Positions 7,340 through 16,554 of a stretch of DNA of 48,598 nucleotides are shown piece after piece. A model generated the notes under the pieces. It was not told where the DNA came from and searched no databases. It saw nothing but the letters and a program-made list of their open reading frames with translations. How positions within the stretch are numbered: the first letter of the stretch is position 1; each line of letters opens with the position of its first letter. The position numbers and the translations under genes are program-made. Where the stretch lies: NCBI GenBank assembly GCA_029778715.1, contig JAKOPT010000032.1, positions 1-48,598 on the forward strand, in the 5' to 3' direction. This stretch comes from Actinomycetes bacterium (GTDB lineage: Bacteria; Actinomycetota; Actinomycetes; Actinomycetales; Dermatophilaceae).

Positions 7340-8233
7340 TCAGCCCCCGGGGAGCATCCAGCGCAGGACGGTGATGAGGCCGACGACCGCACAGAACACG
7401 AAGGCGGCCACGAGAATCCAGGCGATGACCTTGGCCGAGTCGAACCGGCCCGACGGTTGCGTGGCATGCTCTCCGGTCTCACCAGTGTCGGTGCGGCGTT
7501 GACGCCGAGAGGTCAAGGAGGGGGGCGCGGGACGCGTTTTGGGGGCCGAGCGCTTTTCGCGGGACGAGCGGGCCGATCCGCGGGTTGCGGCCTTCGGCGC
7601 CGGCCGGTTGGTCACGTCCTCGCCCATAGTCCTGTCCTCCGGAGGTTCTTCGTCGGGAGGTGCCTCCGTGGGAGCGGCCTGCGCTGCGGACCGGTCCGGG
7701 AGTGCGTCGCTGCGTGCTTTCAGTGCGGCTTCCTCGCGGGCCCGAGCCTGTTCCTCGAAGGCTCGCGCCTGCTGCTCGGCCTCCTGAGCCTTAGCCTTGT
7801 CACGCAGTGCCGCCAGCCGAGGGCTCAGCGGCTCGGCCCGGGCCCCCGCGGGCAGCGACTCCCACAGCGCCACGAAGTCATCGTGATGCGCCGCTCGCCA
7901 GGCCGCGACCGCTTCGTCGACGGCTGGCCCGCGGGCTGCTGCCGCAAACCACACCGCACCCGCACCTGCGAGGTCACCACTGCGGTGCAGCAACTCCCCG
8001 AGGAGGCGCAAGGCCTCGGGATCGCGGCTGTTGGCCGCATCGGAACGCAGCAACGCGCGCGCCTTGCTCACGTTGCCGACTGCCAATTCCTCGTGCGCGC
8101 GCCGCACGACGGGTCGCGATTCGCGCCCTGGGGTGCGCTCCACCAGCTCGGTGTCCACGCGCTCGGTCGCCATGTACCGATCGAACCACAGTCGGCGCCT
8201 CCTGTGCGTGACCTTGCCGTACGCGTCGGCCAT
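7340..8233 (-). CDS. DUF6584-like protein with C-terminal membrane anchor
   Basis: 297 residues from the ATG at 8233, whose MADAYGKVTHRRRRLWFDRY opening looks like the DUF6584 family (memory-based). Residues 1-150 are helical repeats of TPR-like character (AHEELAVGNVSKARALLRSDA, LGELLHRSGDLAGAGAVWFAA). A Glu/Ala-rich coiled-coil stretch, a long Pro/Arg/Ser-rich disordered linker and one transmembrane helix near the C-terminus (AWILVAAFVFCAVVGLITVL) follow. Function is unknown. A longer start at 8329 would add 32 residues of disordered sequence and has no better ribosome site. Confidence 0.75.
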   Translation of the reverse strand: MADAYGKVTHRRRRLWFDRYMATERVDTELVERTPGRESRPVVRRAHEELAVGNVSKARALLRSDAANSRDPEALRLLGELLHRSGDLAGAGAVWFAAAARGPAVDEAVAAWRAAHHDDFVALWESLPAGARAEPLSPRLAALRDKAKAQEAEQQARAFEEQARAREEAALKARSDALPDRSAAQAAPTEAPPDEEPPEDRTMGEDVTNRPAPKAATRGSARSSREKRSAPKTRPAPPSLTSRRQRRTDTGETGEHATQPSGRFDSAKVIAWILVAAFVFCAVVGLITVLRWMLPGG

Positions 8234-8371
8234 GACGGGTCCGATCTCCCCTAGATTCGTGGTCCCGGCGGGCGGATTCCCGGCGTGTCGACCTCGATCG
8301 GGGGAGGGCGCGGAGGCGGAGGGCGGCATACGTGGGGTCGATCACAACGGCATACCAAAGCCTTGCCCTTA

Positions 8372-8386
8372 GTTACTCGCCAGTAG
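8372..8386. promoter_or_regulatory. Possible regulator site upstream of acyl-CoA dehydrogenase
   Basis: An imperfect palindrome TTACT-cgcc-AGTAG lies about 100 bases before the acyl-CoA dehydrogenase start. Short palindromes of this type bind TetR/GntR fatty-acid regulators in actinobacteria. The assignment rests on symmetry and location alone. Confidence 0.25.
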
Positions 8387-8485
8387 CACCATGGTGACAA
8401 CGGGGCGAGGCGTCCTCCCCTGTCCCACTCCTCGGCGTCGAGCGCACCTTCCGCCGCGCCGCGCGCCGCAGTCGAAAGGACCGTG

Positions 8486-10360
8486 ATGGGTCACTACAAG
8501 AGCAATCTGCGCGACATCGAGTTCAACCTTTTCGAGGTCCTCGGTCGCGGCGACGTCCTCGGTCACGGCCCGTATGCCGACCTCGACGTCGACACCGCCC
8601 GCGAGATGCTCAAAGAGGTCTCGCGCCTGGCCGAAAACGAACTCGCCGAGAGCTTCATCGACGCCGACCGCAACCCGCCGGTCTACGACCCCAAGACCGA
8701 GCACGTGACGATGCCCACGTCGTTCGCCAAGTCCTTCAAGGCCTACCAGGACAGCGGGTTCTGGAGCGTCGACGTCAACGAGGAACTCGGCGGCACCGTC
8801 GCACCCCCGAGCCTGCGCTGGGCCATGAACGAAATGGTCCTCGGCGCCAACCCGGCGATCGCGATGTTCGCCGCGTCCTACGCCTTCGCCAAGTTGCTCT
8901 ACCTGCTCGGCACCGACGAGCAGAAGAAACTCGCCCACTGGATCATCGAGAAGGGCTGGCACTGCACGATGGTGCTCACCGAGCCCGACGCGGGTTCGGA
9001 CGTGGGCGCGGGCCGCACCAAGGCCGTCGACAACGGCGACGGCACGTGGAGCCTCACCGGCGTCAAGCGCTTCATCACCAGCGCCGAGTCCGACATGGTC
9101 GACAACGTCGTCCACTTCGTCCTCGCCCGCCCCGAGGGCGCGAGCGTCGGCACCAAGGGCCTGTCGCTGTTCATCCTCACCAAGTACCACGTGGACCTCG
9201 AGACCGGTGAGTTGGGCGCTCGCAACGGCGTCCACGTGACCAACGTCGAGAAGAAGATGGGCCTCAAGGTCAGCACCACGTGCGAATTGACCTTCGGCGA
9301 GCACGAGCCGGCCACCGGCACCCTCTTCGGCAACGTCCACGACGGCATCGCCCAGATGTTCCGGGTCATCGAGAACGCCCGGATGCTCGTGGGCACCAAG
9401 GCCATCGCCACCCTCTCCGCGGGCTACCTCAACGCCCTCGAGTACGCCAAGCAGCGCGTCCAGGGCCCCGACCTCACCATGGCCGCCGATAAGAACGCCC
9501 CGCGCGTCACCATCACCCACCACCCGGACGTGCGCCGCTCGCTCATGCTGCAGAAGGCGTATGCCGAGGGGTTGCGCGCGCTCGTGCTCTTCACCGCGAG
9601 CCAGCAGGACACCGTCGAGGTCGGGCAGTTGGCGACCGGCAAGGAGCACCTCGACAAGGGCACCCCGGGCGAGTTGGCCAGCCGGGTCAACGACCTGCTC
9701 CTGCCCATCGTCAAGGGCCTGGGCTCCGAGCGGGCCTGGGTGCTGCTCGGCACCGAGTCCCTGCAGACCTTCGGCGGGTCCGGGTTCCTCCAGGACTACC
9801 CGATCGAGCAGTACGTCCGCGACGCCAAGATCGACACCCTCTACGAGGGCACGACGGCCATCCAGGGCCTGGACTTCTTCTTCCGCAAGATCATCAAGGA
9901 CCAGGCCGAGTCCCTCGGGGTCATCGCCGGTCAGATTCAGGAGTTCGCCAAGGACCTCGGCGCCCACGGCGGGGCCATCGACAAGGACCGCGAACTGCTC
10001 GCCACCGGTCTCGACAACGTCCAGGGCATCCTCGGCGCCATGGTCGGCGAACTCATGAAGTCCGACCCGCGCGCCGAGGGCGGCGACCTGGCCAACCTCT
10101 ACAAGGTCGGCCAGAACACCACGCGCTTCCTGCTCGCCGCCGGTGACCTCGTCGTCGGGTGGTTGCTGCTGCGCCAGGCGGACGTCGCCCTGGCCGCCCT
10201 CGAGGCCGGCGCCTCCGGGAAGGACAAGGACTTCTACACCGGCAAGGTGGCCGCCGCCCAGTTCTTCGCCCGCAACGTTCTGCCCCGCCTGGCGTCCGAG
10301 CGCGCCATTGCCGAGGCCACCGACAACATGCTCATGGAGGTCCCCGAAGCCGCCTTCTGA
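8486..10360 (+). CDS. Acyl-CoA dehydrogenase, long FadE type
   Basis: 624 residues, matching the long actinobacterial FadE class with an extra C-terminal domain. It oxidises acyl-CoA to trans-2-enoyl-CoA in beta-oxidation, using FAD and passing electrons to ETF. Visible signatures are [16 protein letters not shown] (substrate and FAD contacts), KRFITSAE, a middle beta domain, and [17 protein letters not shown], which contains the expected catalytic Glu. The ATG at 8486 is preferred to the GTG three bases earlier because AAAGGA lies five bases upstream of it. A terminator hairpin follows. With the oleate hydratase it points to fatty-acid use. Confidence 0.93.
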   Translation: MGHYKSNLRDIEFNLFEVLGRGDVLGHGPYADLDVDTAREMLKEVSRLAENELAESFIDADRNPPVYDPKTEHVTMPTSFAKSFKAYQDSGFWSVDVNEELGGTVAPPSLRWAMNEMVLGANPAIAMFAASYAFAKLLYLLGTDEQKKLAHWIIEKGWHCTMVLTEPDAGSDVGAGRTKAVDNGDGTWSLTGVKRFITSAESDMVDNVVHFVLARPEGASVGTKGLSLFILTKYHVDLETGELGARNGVHVTNVEKKMGLKVSTTCELTFGEHEPATGTLFGNVHDGIAQMFRVIENARMLVGTKAIATLSAGYLNALEYAKQRVQGPDLTMAADKNAPRVTITHHPDVRRSLMLQKAYAEGLRALVLFTASQQDTVEVGQLATGKEHLDKGTPGELASRVNDLLLPIVKGLGSERAWVLLGTESLQTFGGSGFLQDYPIEQYVRDAKIDTLYEGTTAIQGLDFFFRKIIKDQAESLGVIAGQIQEFAKDLGAHGGAIDKDRELLATGLDNVQGILGAMVGELMKSDPRAEGGDLANLYKVGQNTTRFLLAAGDLVVGWLLLRQADVALAALEAGASGKDKDFYTGKVAAAQFFARNVLPRLASERAIAEATDNMLMEVPEAAF

Positions 10361-10367
10361 CCGGCCT

Positions 10368-10404
10368 CGCCGGCTTCCGTGGGTGAACCCTCGGAAGGCC
10401 GGCG
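10368..10404 (+). terminator. Hairpin terminator after acyl-CoA dehydrogenase
   Basis: CGCCGGCTTCCG (10368-10379) pairs with CGGAAGGCCGGCG (10392-10404) with one bulged base. It starts eight bases after the stop codon. Confidence 0.7.
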
Positions 10405-10431
10405 ACCGGGCCAGGTGCGCCCCCCATACCG

Positions 10432-10472
10432 CCCGAGGCGGCACGCGAAGAGTGGTCGTATGCCGCCTCGGG
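10432..10472. repeat. 12-bp hairpin with octamer at its right arm
   Basis: CCCGAGGCGGCA (10432-10443) and TGCCGCCTCGGG (10461-10472) are perfectly complementary around a 17-base loop. The octamer GTATGCCG (10458-10465) spans the end of the loop and the start of the right arm. It could be a second terminator or an element of the octamer family. Confidence 0.55.
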
Positions 10473-10560
10473 TCATGAGCGGGTGACGTTGCCCGAGAAC
10501 GCCACCGGACGGGGAGGGGCGAGCGCCGTGGGGAGCGGGCGGCATACGGGGCCGGCGGCA

Positions 10561-10566
10561 TACCCT
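10561..10566 (+). promoter_or_regulatory. Leaderless -10 element for thioredoxin gene
   Basis: TACCCT lies exactly six bases before the ATG at 10573, so transcription should begin at or next to the start codon. Its first bases belong to an octamer copy at 10557 (GGCATAC). No properly spaced ribosome site is present. Confidence 0.5.
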
Positions 10567-10572
10567 GAAGGT

Positions 10573-11004
10573 ATGGCCAACCCCGTGATCGCGTGCCCCT
10601 CGTGCGGCACCAAGAACCGCGTCCCCGTCGTCGCGCATGGCCGGCCGCGGTGCGCCTCCTGCCGGGCCGACCTGCCCTGGCTGGTCGAGGCGAGCGACGC
10701 CAACCTCAATGCCGCGCTCGACACCGGCGCCCTCGTCGTGTTGGACCTGTGGGCTCCCTGGTGCGGTCCGTGCCGACTCATCGCGCCGGTGTTGGAGTCG
10801 CTGAGCAGGGAGTTCGCCGGCCAGATCAAGGTCGTCAAGGTCAACGTCGACGACTCGCCGATGGCCGCTCGCCGGTTCGACGCGAGCAGCATCCCGCTCG
10901 TCGTCCTCCTCGACGGTGGCACGGTCGTGGACACGATGATCGGCGCGCAGCCCGCGCCCATCATGCGCAGCCGGATCACCGGGGCCCTCGCGCGGCGCGC
11001 CTGA
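10573..11004 (+). CDS. Thioredoxin, zinc-containing (TrxC/Trx2 type)
   Basis: 143 residues. The N-terminal extension has two CxxC pairs (Cys8/Cys11 and Cys27/Cys30) that bind zinc in Trx2-type thioredoxins, and the thioredoxin fold follows with the active site WCGPC (Cys64/Cys67) and cis-Pro in [11 protein letters not shown]. It is a cytosolic general disulfide reductase, with the zinc form linked to oxidative stress in E. coli. The ATG at 10573 is chosen because the zinc domain begins there; the reading frame stays open to 10483 but the added residues look non-coding. It sits alone between an acyl-CoA dehydrogenase and a cold-shock gene. Confidence 0.93.
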   Translation: MANPVIACPSCGTKNRVPVVAHGRPRCASCRADLPWLVEASDANLNAALDTGALVVLDLWAPWCGPCRLIAPVLESLSREFAGQIKVVKVNVDDSPMAARRFDASSIPLVVLLDGGTVVDTMIGAQPAPIMRSRITGALARRA

Positions 11005-11263
11005 TCGGGCCGCCCGCGACCCCCAGCCACCGCTCGCGAGCGGTCGGTGGACATTCGCCCGGCGGATTCGCGCAGTGGCTGATAGGTTGGTGACCGGTTG
11101 CACAACAGCAGTTCCTCGCAGGTCGCAAGAACGCCCGTCGTCCACCGGTCGACGGGCGCGCTCGTCACGGTGGTTCCTCCGCCGGCATGGGGTGCGGTTG
11201 ACACCACCTGTGGCGGCGCGAGACCGCGTCGCTGACGTGCTACAACAGAAAGAGTTACCCCAC

Positions 11264-11467
11264 ATGGCACAGGGCACCGTGAAGTGGTTCAACGCGGAAA
11301 AGGGCTTTGGTTTCATCGCCCAGGACGGCGGCGGCCCCGACGTGTTCGTTCACTACTCCGCCATCGACGTTCAGGGCTACAAGAGCCTCGATGAGGCCCA
11401 GCGGGTCGAGTTCGAGGTCACCCAGGGCCCCAAGGGCCCGCAGGCCGACCAGGTCCGCCCCGTCTGA
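11264..11467 (+). CDS. cspA: Cold-shock protein (CspA family)
   Basis: 67 residues beginning [18 protein letters not shown], the classic cold-shock domain with RNP1-like KGFGFI and RNP2-like VFVHYSAI motifs. It binds single-stranded RNA and DNA as an RNA chaperone. The reading frame is open further upstream, but the family start is the ATG at 11264. About 259 bases separate it from the thioredoxin gene, room for the long 5' leader typical of csp genes; I could not define a promoter there. A strong hairpin follows the gene. Confidence 0.95.
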   Translation: MAQGTVKWFNAEKGFGFIAQDGGGPDVFVHYSAIDVQGYKSLDEAQRVEFEVTQGPKGPQADQVRPV

Positions 11468-11491
11468 GGCTGACCTCCCTCCGCTTCGCAA

Positions 11492-11524
11492 GCGCCCCTG
11501 CCCCGCATCGCCGGGCGGGGGCGC
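11492..11524 (+). terminator. Terminator of cold-shock gene
   Basis: GCGCCCCTGCCC (11492-11503) pairs with GGGCGGGGGCGC (11513-11524), with one T-G wobble. A loop of nine bases separates the arms and a pyrimidine-rich stretch follows. Confidence 0.8.
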
Positions 11525-11553
11525 TTCCGTTTCCCTCTCGTCTCACCTGTCCC

Positions 11554-11631
11554 CCCTTTCCCGCCGGAAGCGCCCAAGGTCCACATCGCACCCCAACATT
11601 TCCTGCGCGAACCGCCCCTTTCCCACCGCAA
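11554..11631. repeat. Dispersed 78-bp intergenic repeat, copy A
   Basis: This segment aligns without gaps to the reverse complement of 47071-47148, with 60 of 78 positions identical by hand alignment. Ends CCCTTTCCCGCC and TTTCCCACCG are best conserved. It lies between the cold-shock terminator and the PBP gene, where no gene is seen (11468-11722). Confidence 0.7.
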
Positions 11632-11722
11632 GCCCCCGCAACACGTCCGCCAACACCCCGAAGCGAGGCTCGCCATCTGCCCCGATGCCGCCGCCTCGCT
11701 GTCGGGACACTCGAGGCGAGGC

Positions 11723-13768
11723 TCAGTTCGTTGGCGCCGCCGCCGTCGGTGCCGCACGGTAGGCATCGAGGAACGCCTTGGCGAGCGGGGCCGCCACCGA
11801 CCCGCCGCTGCGCCCGTCCTCGACCAGCACCGCGAAGGCCAGATCGCCCTGGAACCCGATGAACCACGCCCGGGTGCGGGGCGGGGTGTCGGTGCCGTAC
11901 TCGGCAGTCCCCGTCTTGCCCGACACCTCCCCGCCGGTCGCGTCGCGCGCGGCTGTGCCCGTGCCGTCGGTCACCACCGAGCGCATGAGAGTGCGCAGGG
12001 ACTCGATGGCGCTCGCGTCCAGTGGGCTGGCAGTGGGCGGCACGTATGCCGCGCCGCTCGACGCGCTCGGCCCTCCCGCCGACGCGGTGGCCGACCTGGG
12101 GGAGGCCACCGGCGAGGCCACCGGCGAGGCCGACCCCGACGACGCGCTCGCCGACGACCCTCCGGCTGCCGCCGGCCTCGCCGAACTCTTGATGAGCGTG
12201 GGCGGAAGGTAGTTCCCCCGGGCCACCGATCCCGCTACCACGGCCATGGCGAGCGGCGAGGCCTCCACCCGGCCCTGACCGATGCTCGTGGCCGCCTGGT
12301 CGGTGCCGGCCTTGGTCTCCGGCACCGACCCGACGAAGGTCCCGTCCACCCCGATCCGCCCGGCCCAATCGGCACCCAGCCCGAGCGCCTTGGCGCCCGA
12401 CGCCAGATCACCGGACGCCAACGCTCCAGACAAGCCGATGAAAGCGGTGTTGCACGACATCGCGAAATCCTGCGCGAACGTAGGCGTCCCCGCCTCTTCC
12501 CCCTCGAAATTGCGGAAACTGTGCCCGTCGACCGTCACCGTCGCCGGACATGCCACCGACGCGTTCAGGCTGGTGATGCCCTTGGTGAGATACGTGTACG
12601 TCGTTGCCACCTTGAACGATGATCCGGGAGCGTAATGCCCGTTGAGGGCCCGGTTGAGGCCGTCTCCGGTCGAGTTGGCCACGGCGAGCACCTCGCCACT
12701 CGTCACGTCGAGGGCCACCAAGGCCGCCGGTGTGGCGCCCGCCCCGGTAAGTGCCTGCTCGGCCGCGCCCTGGACCGCCGGGGCCAAGGTGGTGACGACG
12801 TCGACGCCATCGACCGGCTTGATGTCGTACAGCACCGTGCCCGTCCCCGTGACGACCTGCAGCCCAGGCGTGCCGGCCAGGACCGAGTCGTACTGGCGCT
12901 GCAGCCCCGAGAGCCCGGCCCGGTCGCCCGCGGCATACCGGCCCTTGGACGCGGCGACGATCTCCCCGGTGACCGGCCCATACGTCCCGAGCAGGGGCTG
13001 ACCGAAGGACCGCGTGGCCGCCAACGGTGCTTCCTGACGCGGATAGATGACCCCGACCAGCGTGTCCAACCGAGCCCGGCGGGCGTCAAAATCCGCTGGG
13101 CGATAGGTGACAACGGGGATGGGTGCCCGCGACCCCGATGACTTGGCTGCCGCCAGTTTGGCGACGAGCGAACCGGCGGCCTCGCCGGTCAGCGCTTCGA
13201 GGCCCGCGGCCGACTCCGGGGTGGCCCGCGTCGGGTCCAACTGGACCGGATAGACCGAAGTCATCGGCATCAGGGCGGCGCCCCCCCGATCGAGGAGGTC
13301 GCCCCTCTTCGCGGCCAGGGTCTTGACCGTGAGCGTGCCCCCCGGGGCGAGTTCGGGATGCCACAGCGAGCCGGTGGCCGGCGGCTCGATCACCCACCGG
13401 CCGGACTGTTCGGACAACGCGACGGGCACGGCATACTCCCACGTCCGTCCGCTCGGCAGACTCCAGCGGACCGTGAGTCGCGCGGTCGCCTGACTCGCGG
13501 ATCGGGTGACGTCCCCGGCGGTCGCGGTCACGGTCGCCGACCCCAGGCCCTTGGTGGCGGCGGCGAAGTCGGCGGCGGCGCTGCTTTGCGCGAACGCGAC
13601 CCCCGTCATGTCCTTGTGGTTCCACCCGGCGACGTATGCCGCGACGGCCCGCGTGGCTGCGGCATCCTTGGCTCGATCCTCTCGGGTCCACCACCACCGG
13701 CCCCCACCCGCGGCCGCAAGTAGGGCCACGACGAGCAGGGCGGTGAGCACGCGCGTGCGGGTACGCAT
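11723..13768 (-). CDS. Class B penicillin-binding protein (PBP A/MecA-like)
   Basis: 681 residues. An N-terminal membrane anchor (about 7-25) is followed by an NTF2-like MecA_N domain (about 30-140), a PBP dimer domain and a transpeptidase with SxxK at 383-386 (PGSSFK), SCN at 438-440 and KTG at 618-620. It crosslinks peptidoglycan outside the membrane. About 45 residues of Ser/Ala/Pro/Gly repeats (about 528-575) interrupt the domain before the KTG motif, which is odd for a catalytic core. The ATG at 13768 gives the basic-hydrophobic anchor. It is divergent from an LCP gene, a second envelope function. Confidence 0.93.
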   Translation of the reverse strand: MRTRTRVLTALLVVALLAAAGGGRWWWTREDRAKDAAATRAVAAYVAGWNHKDMTGVAFAQSSAAADFAAATKGLGSATVTATAGDVTRSASQATARLTVRWSLPSGRTWEYAVPVALSEQSGRWVIEPPATGSLWHPELAPGGTLTVKTLAAKRGDLLDRGGAALMPMTSVYPVQLDPTRATPESAAGLEALTGEAAGSLVAKLAAAKSSGSRAPIPVVTYRPADFDARRARLDTLVGVIYPRQEAPLAATRSFGQPLLGTYGPVTGEIVAASKGRYAAGDRAGLSGLQRQYDSVLAGTPGLQVVTGTGTVLYDIKPVDGVDVVTTLAPAVQGAAEQALTGAGATPAALVALDVTSGEVLAVANSTGDGLNRALNGHYAPGSSFKVATTYTYLTKGITSLNASVACPATVTVDGHSFRNFEGEEAGTPTFAQDFAMSCNTAFIGLSGALASGDLASGAKALGLGADWAGRIGVDGTFVGSVPETKAGTDQAATSIGQGRVEASPLAMAVVAGSVARGNYLPPTLIKSSARPAAAGGSSASASSGSASPVASPVASPRSATASAGGPSASSGAAYVPPTASPLDASAIESLRTLMRSVVTDGTGTAARDATGGEVSGKTGTAEYGTDTPPRTRAWFIGFQGDLAFAVLVEDGRSGGSVAAPLAKAFLDAYRAAPTAAAPTN

Positions 13769-13827
13769 ACCTGTCAGTGAACCCGAGCCGCACCCCCGCA
13801 GCGGTCAGGCGCGCCCGGCATGTCGTT

Positions 13828-13879
13828 GGCTCCCGGGTGTTTTCGGTATGCCGCCGGCCACCGGAAACACCCGCGAGCC
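13828..13879. repeat. 19-bp imperfect hairpin carrying the octamer in its loop
   Basis: The arms 13828-13846 and 13861-13879 pair with two mismatches. The loop begins with the octamer (GTATGCCG at 13846). It lies between two divergent genes (PBP and LCP), so it is not a terminator for either. The rest of this 281-base gap shows no gene. Confidence 0.65.
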
Positions 13880-14049
13880 CGGACACTCTGAACGCTCGTG
13901 GGACCGAATGGCGACGGGTTGCTCAGCGAACACCCAGGAATGGGACCTAGGGTGTCGAGAGGCTGTGTTTCGCAATGGCCTGCCTACACTTCTGAACAGG
14001 GGGCATGGGTCAGCGCGGCCGAGGCCATGTCAGAGCGAAAGGACTATGC

Positions 14050-15591
14050 GTGAGCCGTTGGGACGATGAGCCCGCCACGCCTACGTCGCGTCGTGGTGTC
14101 CACCGGGGCCAGCATCGGCATCCGTGGCTGCGCGCGGCGGCGTGGGTCGCAGCCTCCTTGGTCGTCCTGATCGTCGGTGGAACCGCGCTTGCCCTGTGGC
14201 GCCTCAACAGCAACGTGAGCCGGGTTGATGTGAGCAAGGCGATCGGCACTGATCGACCGACGCCGTCGATTTCGCCCGATGCCCCCTCCAAGCCGCTCAA
14301 CATCCTCGCGCTCGGCTCGGACTCTCGTGAGGAACTCTCGACCGAAGAGTATGGCTCGAAGTCCAAAATTCAGGGGGCCCGGTCGGACACCGCGATCCTC
14401 ATCCACATCTCGGCCGACCGCAAGTCGGTCCTGGCCGTGTCGATCCCCCGCGACACGATGCTGCCGGCGCCTCGGGGGTGCTCGGCGAGTACGCCGCGCA
14501 CTCAATGGGTCATCCAGCAATGGAACAGCGCCTTCGAGATCGGTGGGGTCGGCTGCTCCATCCGTACCCTGGAAGGCAACACTGGGGTCTTTATCGACCA
14601 CTACGCCGTGGTGAACTTCGAGGGGTTCAGCGCCATGGTCGACGCGCTCGGCGGCGTCGAGGTCTGCACGCCGGTGGCCGTCAACGACCCCCTCTCCGAG
14701 TTGGTGTTGCCGGCGGGCCGCTCGACGCTGAACGGGCATGACGCGCTGGGCTATGTGCGGGCGCGCAAGACGCTTTCCGACGGGTCCGACCTGGGGCGGA
14801 TCAAACGTCAACAGGCCTTCATGGCCTCGGTCGCGCAGAAGGCAGTGTCGACCGAGATGCTGCGCCGACCCGACAAGGTCTATGGCTTCTTGAGCGCGGC
14901 GACCAAGTCCTTGACGACCGACCCGCAGTTCGGGGTGTCCGAGATGGCGGACGTGGCCAAGAGCCTCCAGAACGTCGGGGCCCAGCACATCCAATTCGTC
15001 ACCGTGCCCGTTGAGGATTACCCGAAGGATCGCAACCGGGTTCAGTGGACCGACAACGCCGACATCGTGTGGAACGCGATCAAGGCCGACAGTCCCCTCG
15101 GAACGCCGGGCTCGACGCCGAGCCCATCGTCGTCATCGTCCGGCACGGCGAGCCCGAGCGCCGAGCCGCTCACCGTCAGCCCGGCCCGGATCAGCGTCCG
15201 GGTCCTGAACGGTTCGGGTATCAAGGGCATCGCCGGCCAGGCGGCGGAGGCTTTGCGCGTCCAGGGGTTTGCCTCGGTGACGGCGGGGGACGCGCCGCGG
15301 GCGTCGGGCGTGCTCGTTGAGTATTCGCCCTACCAGGAGGACGCGGCTCGCACTGTCGCCGCTGCCTTCCCCGGGGCCACCTTGCGTGTCAACTCCTCGC
15401 TGCACGACCTGGTCCAGGTGACGTTGGGCACGGGAGCCCCCACCGTGGTCGAGGTGCCCAACCGCCTCGGCACGACGCCGCTGCCCTCACCGAGCATCAC
15501 CGGCACCTCTCCGCCGGAAAAGCCGGGGTCCGCGTCGCCGTCGCCCGAAATCCCCACCCGGACGGCGGATCAGAACATCTGCCAGGAGTAG
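14050..15591 (+). CDS. LytR-CpsA-Psr family protein with LytR_C domain
   Basis: 513 residues from a GTG with AAAGGA six bases upstream. It has a cytoplasmic Arg-rich N-terminus, one membrane helix (about 29-50), an extracellular LCP domain (about 80-290) with NILALGSDSR, RSDTAILIHIS and VLAVSIPRDT (acidic and Arg residues that bind the polyprenyl phosphate), a Ser-rich linker, and a LytR_C domain (about 377-470, ISVRVLNGSGIKGIAGQAAEAL). LCP enzymes transfer cell-wall glycopolymers from lipid carrier to peptidoglycan. The C-terminus is a Pro/Ser-rich tail. A second LCP gene lies at the far end of the window. Confidence 0.93.
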   Translation: MSRWDDEPATPTSRRGVHRGQHRHPWLRAAAWVAASLVVLIVGGTALALWRLNSNVSRVDVSKAIGTDRPTPSISPDAPSKPLNILALGSDSREELSTEEYGSKSKIQGARSDTAILIHISADRKSVLAVSIPRDTMLPAPRGCSASTPRTQWVIQQWNSAFEIGGVGCSIRTLEGNTGVFIDHYAVVNFEGFSAMVDALGGVEVCTPVAVNDPLSELVLPAGRSTLNGHDALGYVRARKTLSDGSDLGRIKRQQAFMASVAQKAVSTEMLRRPDKVYGFLSAATKSLTTDPQFGVSEMADVAKSLQNVGAQHIQFVTVPVEDYPKDRNRVQWTDNADIVWNAIKADSPLGTPGSTPSPSSSSSGTASPSAEPLTVSPARISVRVLNGSGIKGIAGQAAEALRVQGFASVTAGDAPRASGVLVEYSPYQEDAARTVAAAFPGATLRVNSSLHDLVQVTLGTGAPTVVEVPNRLGTTPLPSPSITGTSPPEKPGSASPSPEIPTRTADQNICQE

Positions 15592-15623
15592 GTCCGGCCC
15601 GGCGGCCAACCTCTCACGGGGGG

Positions 15624-16142
15624 TTAGAAGAGACGGCCCGCCCCTGCGTGTCGCGCCGCTTCCAGCGTCAGGAGGGTGCGCTTGCGGTCCAGCCCCCCGG
15701 CATACCCGGTGAGCGAACCGTCGGCACCCACGACCCGGTGGCAGGGGATGATGATGCTGATCGGGTTGCGCCCCACGGCCTGCCCGGCCCGGCGCGCCCA
15801 GTCGCGGTTGCCGAGGTCGGCCGCGAGGGTGCCGTAGGTCGTGGTCGTGCCGTAGGGGATGGTGGTGAGGGCGTCCCAGACCCGCTCGGCGAAAGGGTCG
15901 CCGTGGGTGCGGGTGGGGATGGTGAAGGTGGTGCGCTCGCCGGTGAGGTATGCCGCGAGCTCGGCGCGGGTGGCCGCGAAGAGGGGGTCTTCGGCCGTGG
16001 TGGGGTGGCCGATGGCGTCGTCGGCGGGTGGGTGCCAGTGGCCGGGGAAGTAGAGCCCGATGAGCGCGTCCTCGCCGTCGAGGGATTCGCCGACGGCGAG
16101 GAGGTCGCCGAGGCTGGTGGCGAGCGGGGCGTGACGCCGCAT
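15624..16142 (-). CDS. ogt: Methylated-DNA-protein-cysteine methyltransferase
   Basis: 172 residues. The C-terminal domain has the recognition helix region and active-site IIIPCHRVVG with nucleophile Cys134, which takes the alkyl group from O6-alkylguanine in a suicide reaction. The N-terminal domain is short, as in Ogt proteins. The ATG at 16142 has GGAAGG upstream; the frame stays open to 16514, but the upstream sequence overlaps another gene and is not protein-like. It acts alone in DNA repair. It converges on the LCP gene with 32 bases between stops. Confidence 0.94.
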   Translation of the reverse strand: MRRHAPLATSLGDLLAVGESLDGEDALIGLYFPGHWHPPADDAIGHPTTAEDPLFAATRAELAAYLTGERTTFTIPTRTHGDPFAERVWDALTTIPYGTTTTYGTLAADLGNRDWARRAGQAVGRNPISIIIPCHRVVGADGSLTGYAGGLDRKRTLLTLEAARHAGAGRLF

Positions 16143-16352
16143 CGGGGTCACCTTCCGTGGGTGGCTGCGGAGCGCCCAGTATGCCGCGCGCGTCTCGTTC
16201 CCGGGGCGGGCGTGCCGCTTGTGTGGCTCTGTGGTTTGGATGAGTGTCCGGGCTCCGTGGTGCGCCGAGCGCCGGCGTGCACGGGGGGCTTGCGGGCACG
16301 GGAGCGGAGTGCCAGTGTTGAATATGCAGTCGATGAACGTCGAGAGGCGACT

Positions 16353-16553
16353 ATGTCTTTCCTGGCAGGCCATATTCCTGGATTCCACCTGCCGGGGACG
16401 TTGATCCCCATCGGGGCCGTGGTGGCCCAGCAACAACAGATGGCGCAAGAGCAGGAACAACTCGAGGCGGGTTTCCTGCTGCTGTGTACGAGTCAGTCCG
16501 GTCCCGCCTCTCAACGTCGCGTTCAGCAGGCCACTCCAGTGAGAGAGAAATGA
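16353..16553 (+). CDS. Small protein of unknown function in low-GC insert
   Basis: 66 residues with GAGAGG five bases before the ATG. An N-terminal hydrophobic stretch (FLAGHIPGFHLPGTLIPIGAVVA) suggests membrane or surface association. A Gln-rich segment (QQQQMAQEQEQLEAG) follows. I do not recognise it. Its stop lies one base before the next ATG, so the two genes should be cotranscribed and translationally coupled. Confidence 0.55.
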   Translation: MSFLAGHIPGFHLPGTLIPIGAVVAQQQQMAQEQEQLEAGFLLLCTSQSGPASQRRVQQATPVREK

Positions 16554-16554
16554 A

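Noticed and set aside
8369..10561. A 730-residue frame opposite acyl-CoA dehydrogenase
   Set aside because: Shadow of a clear gene in high-GC DNA; no domain, no start signal.
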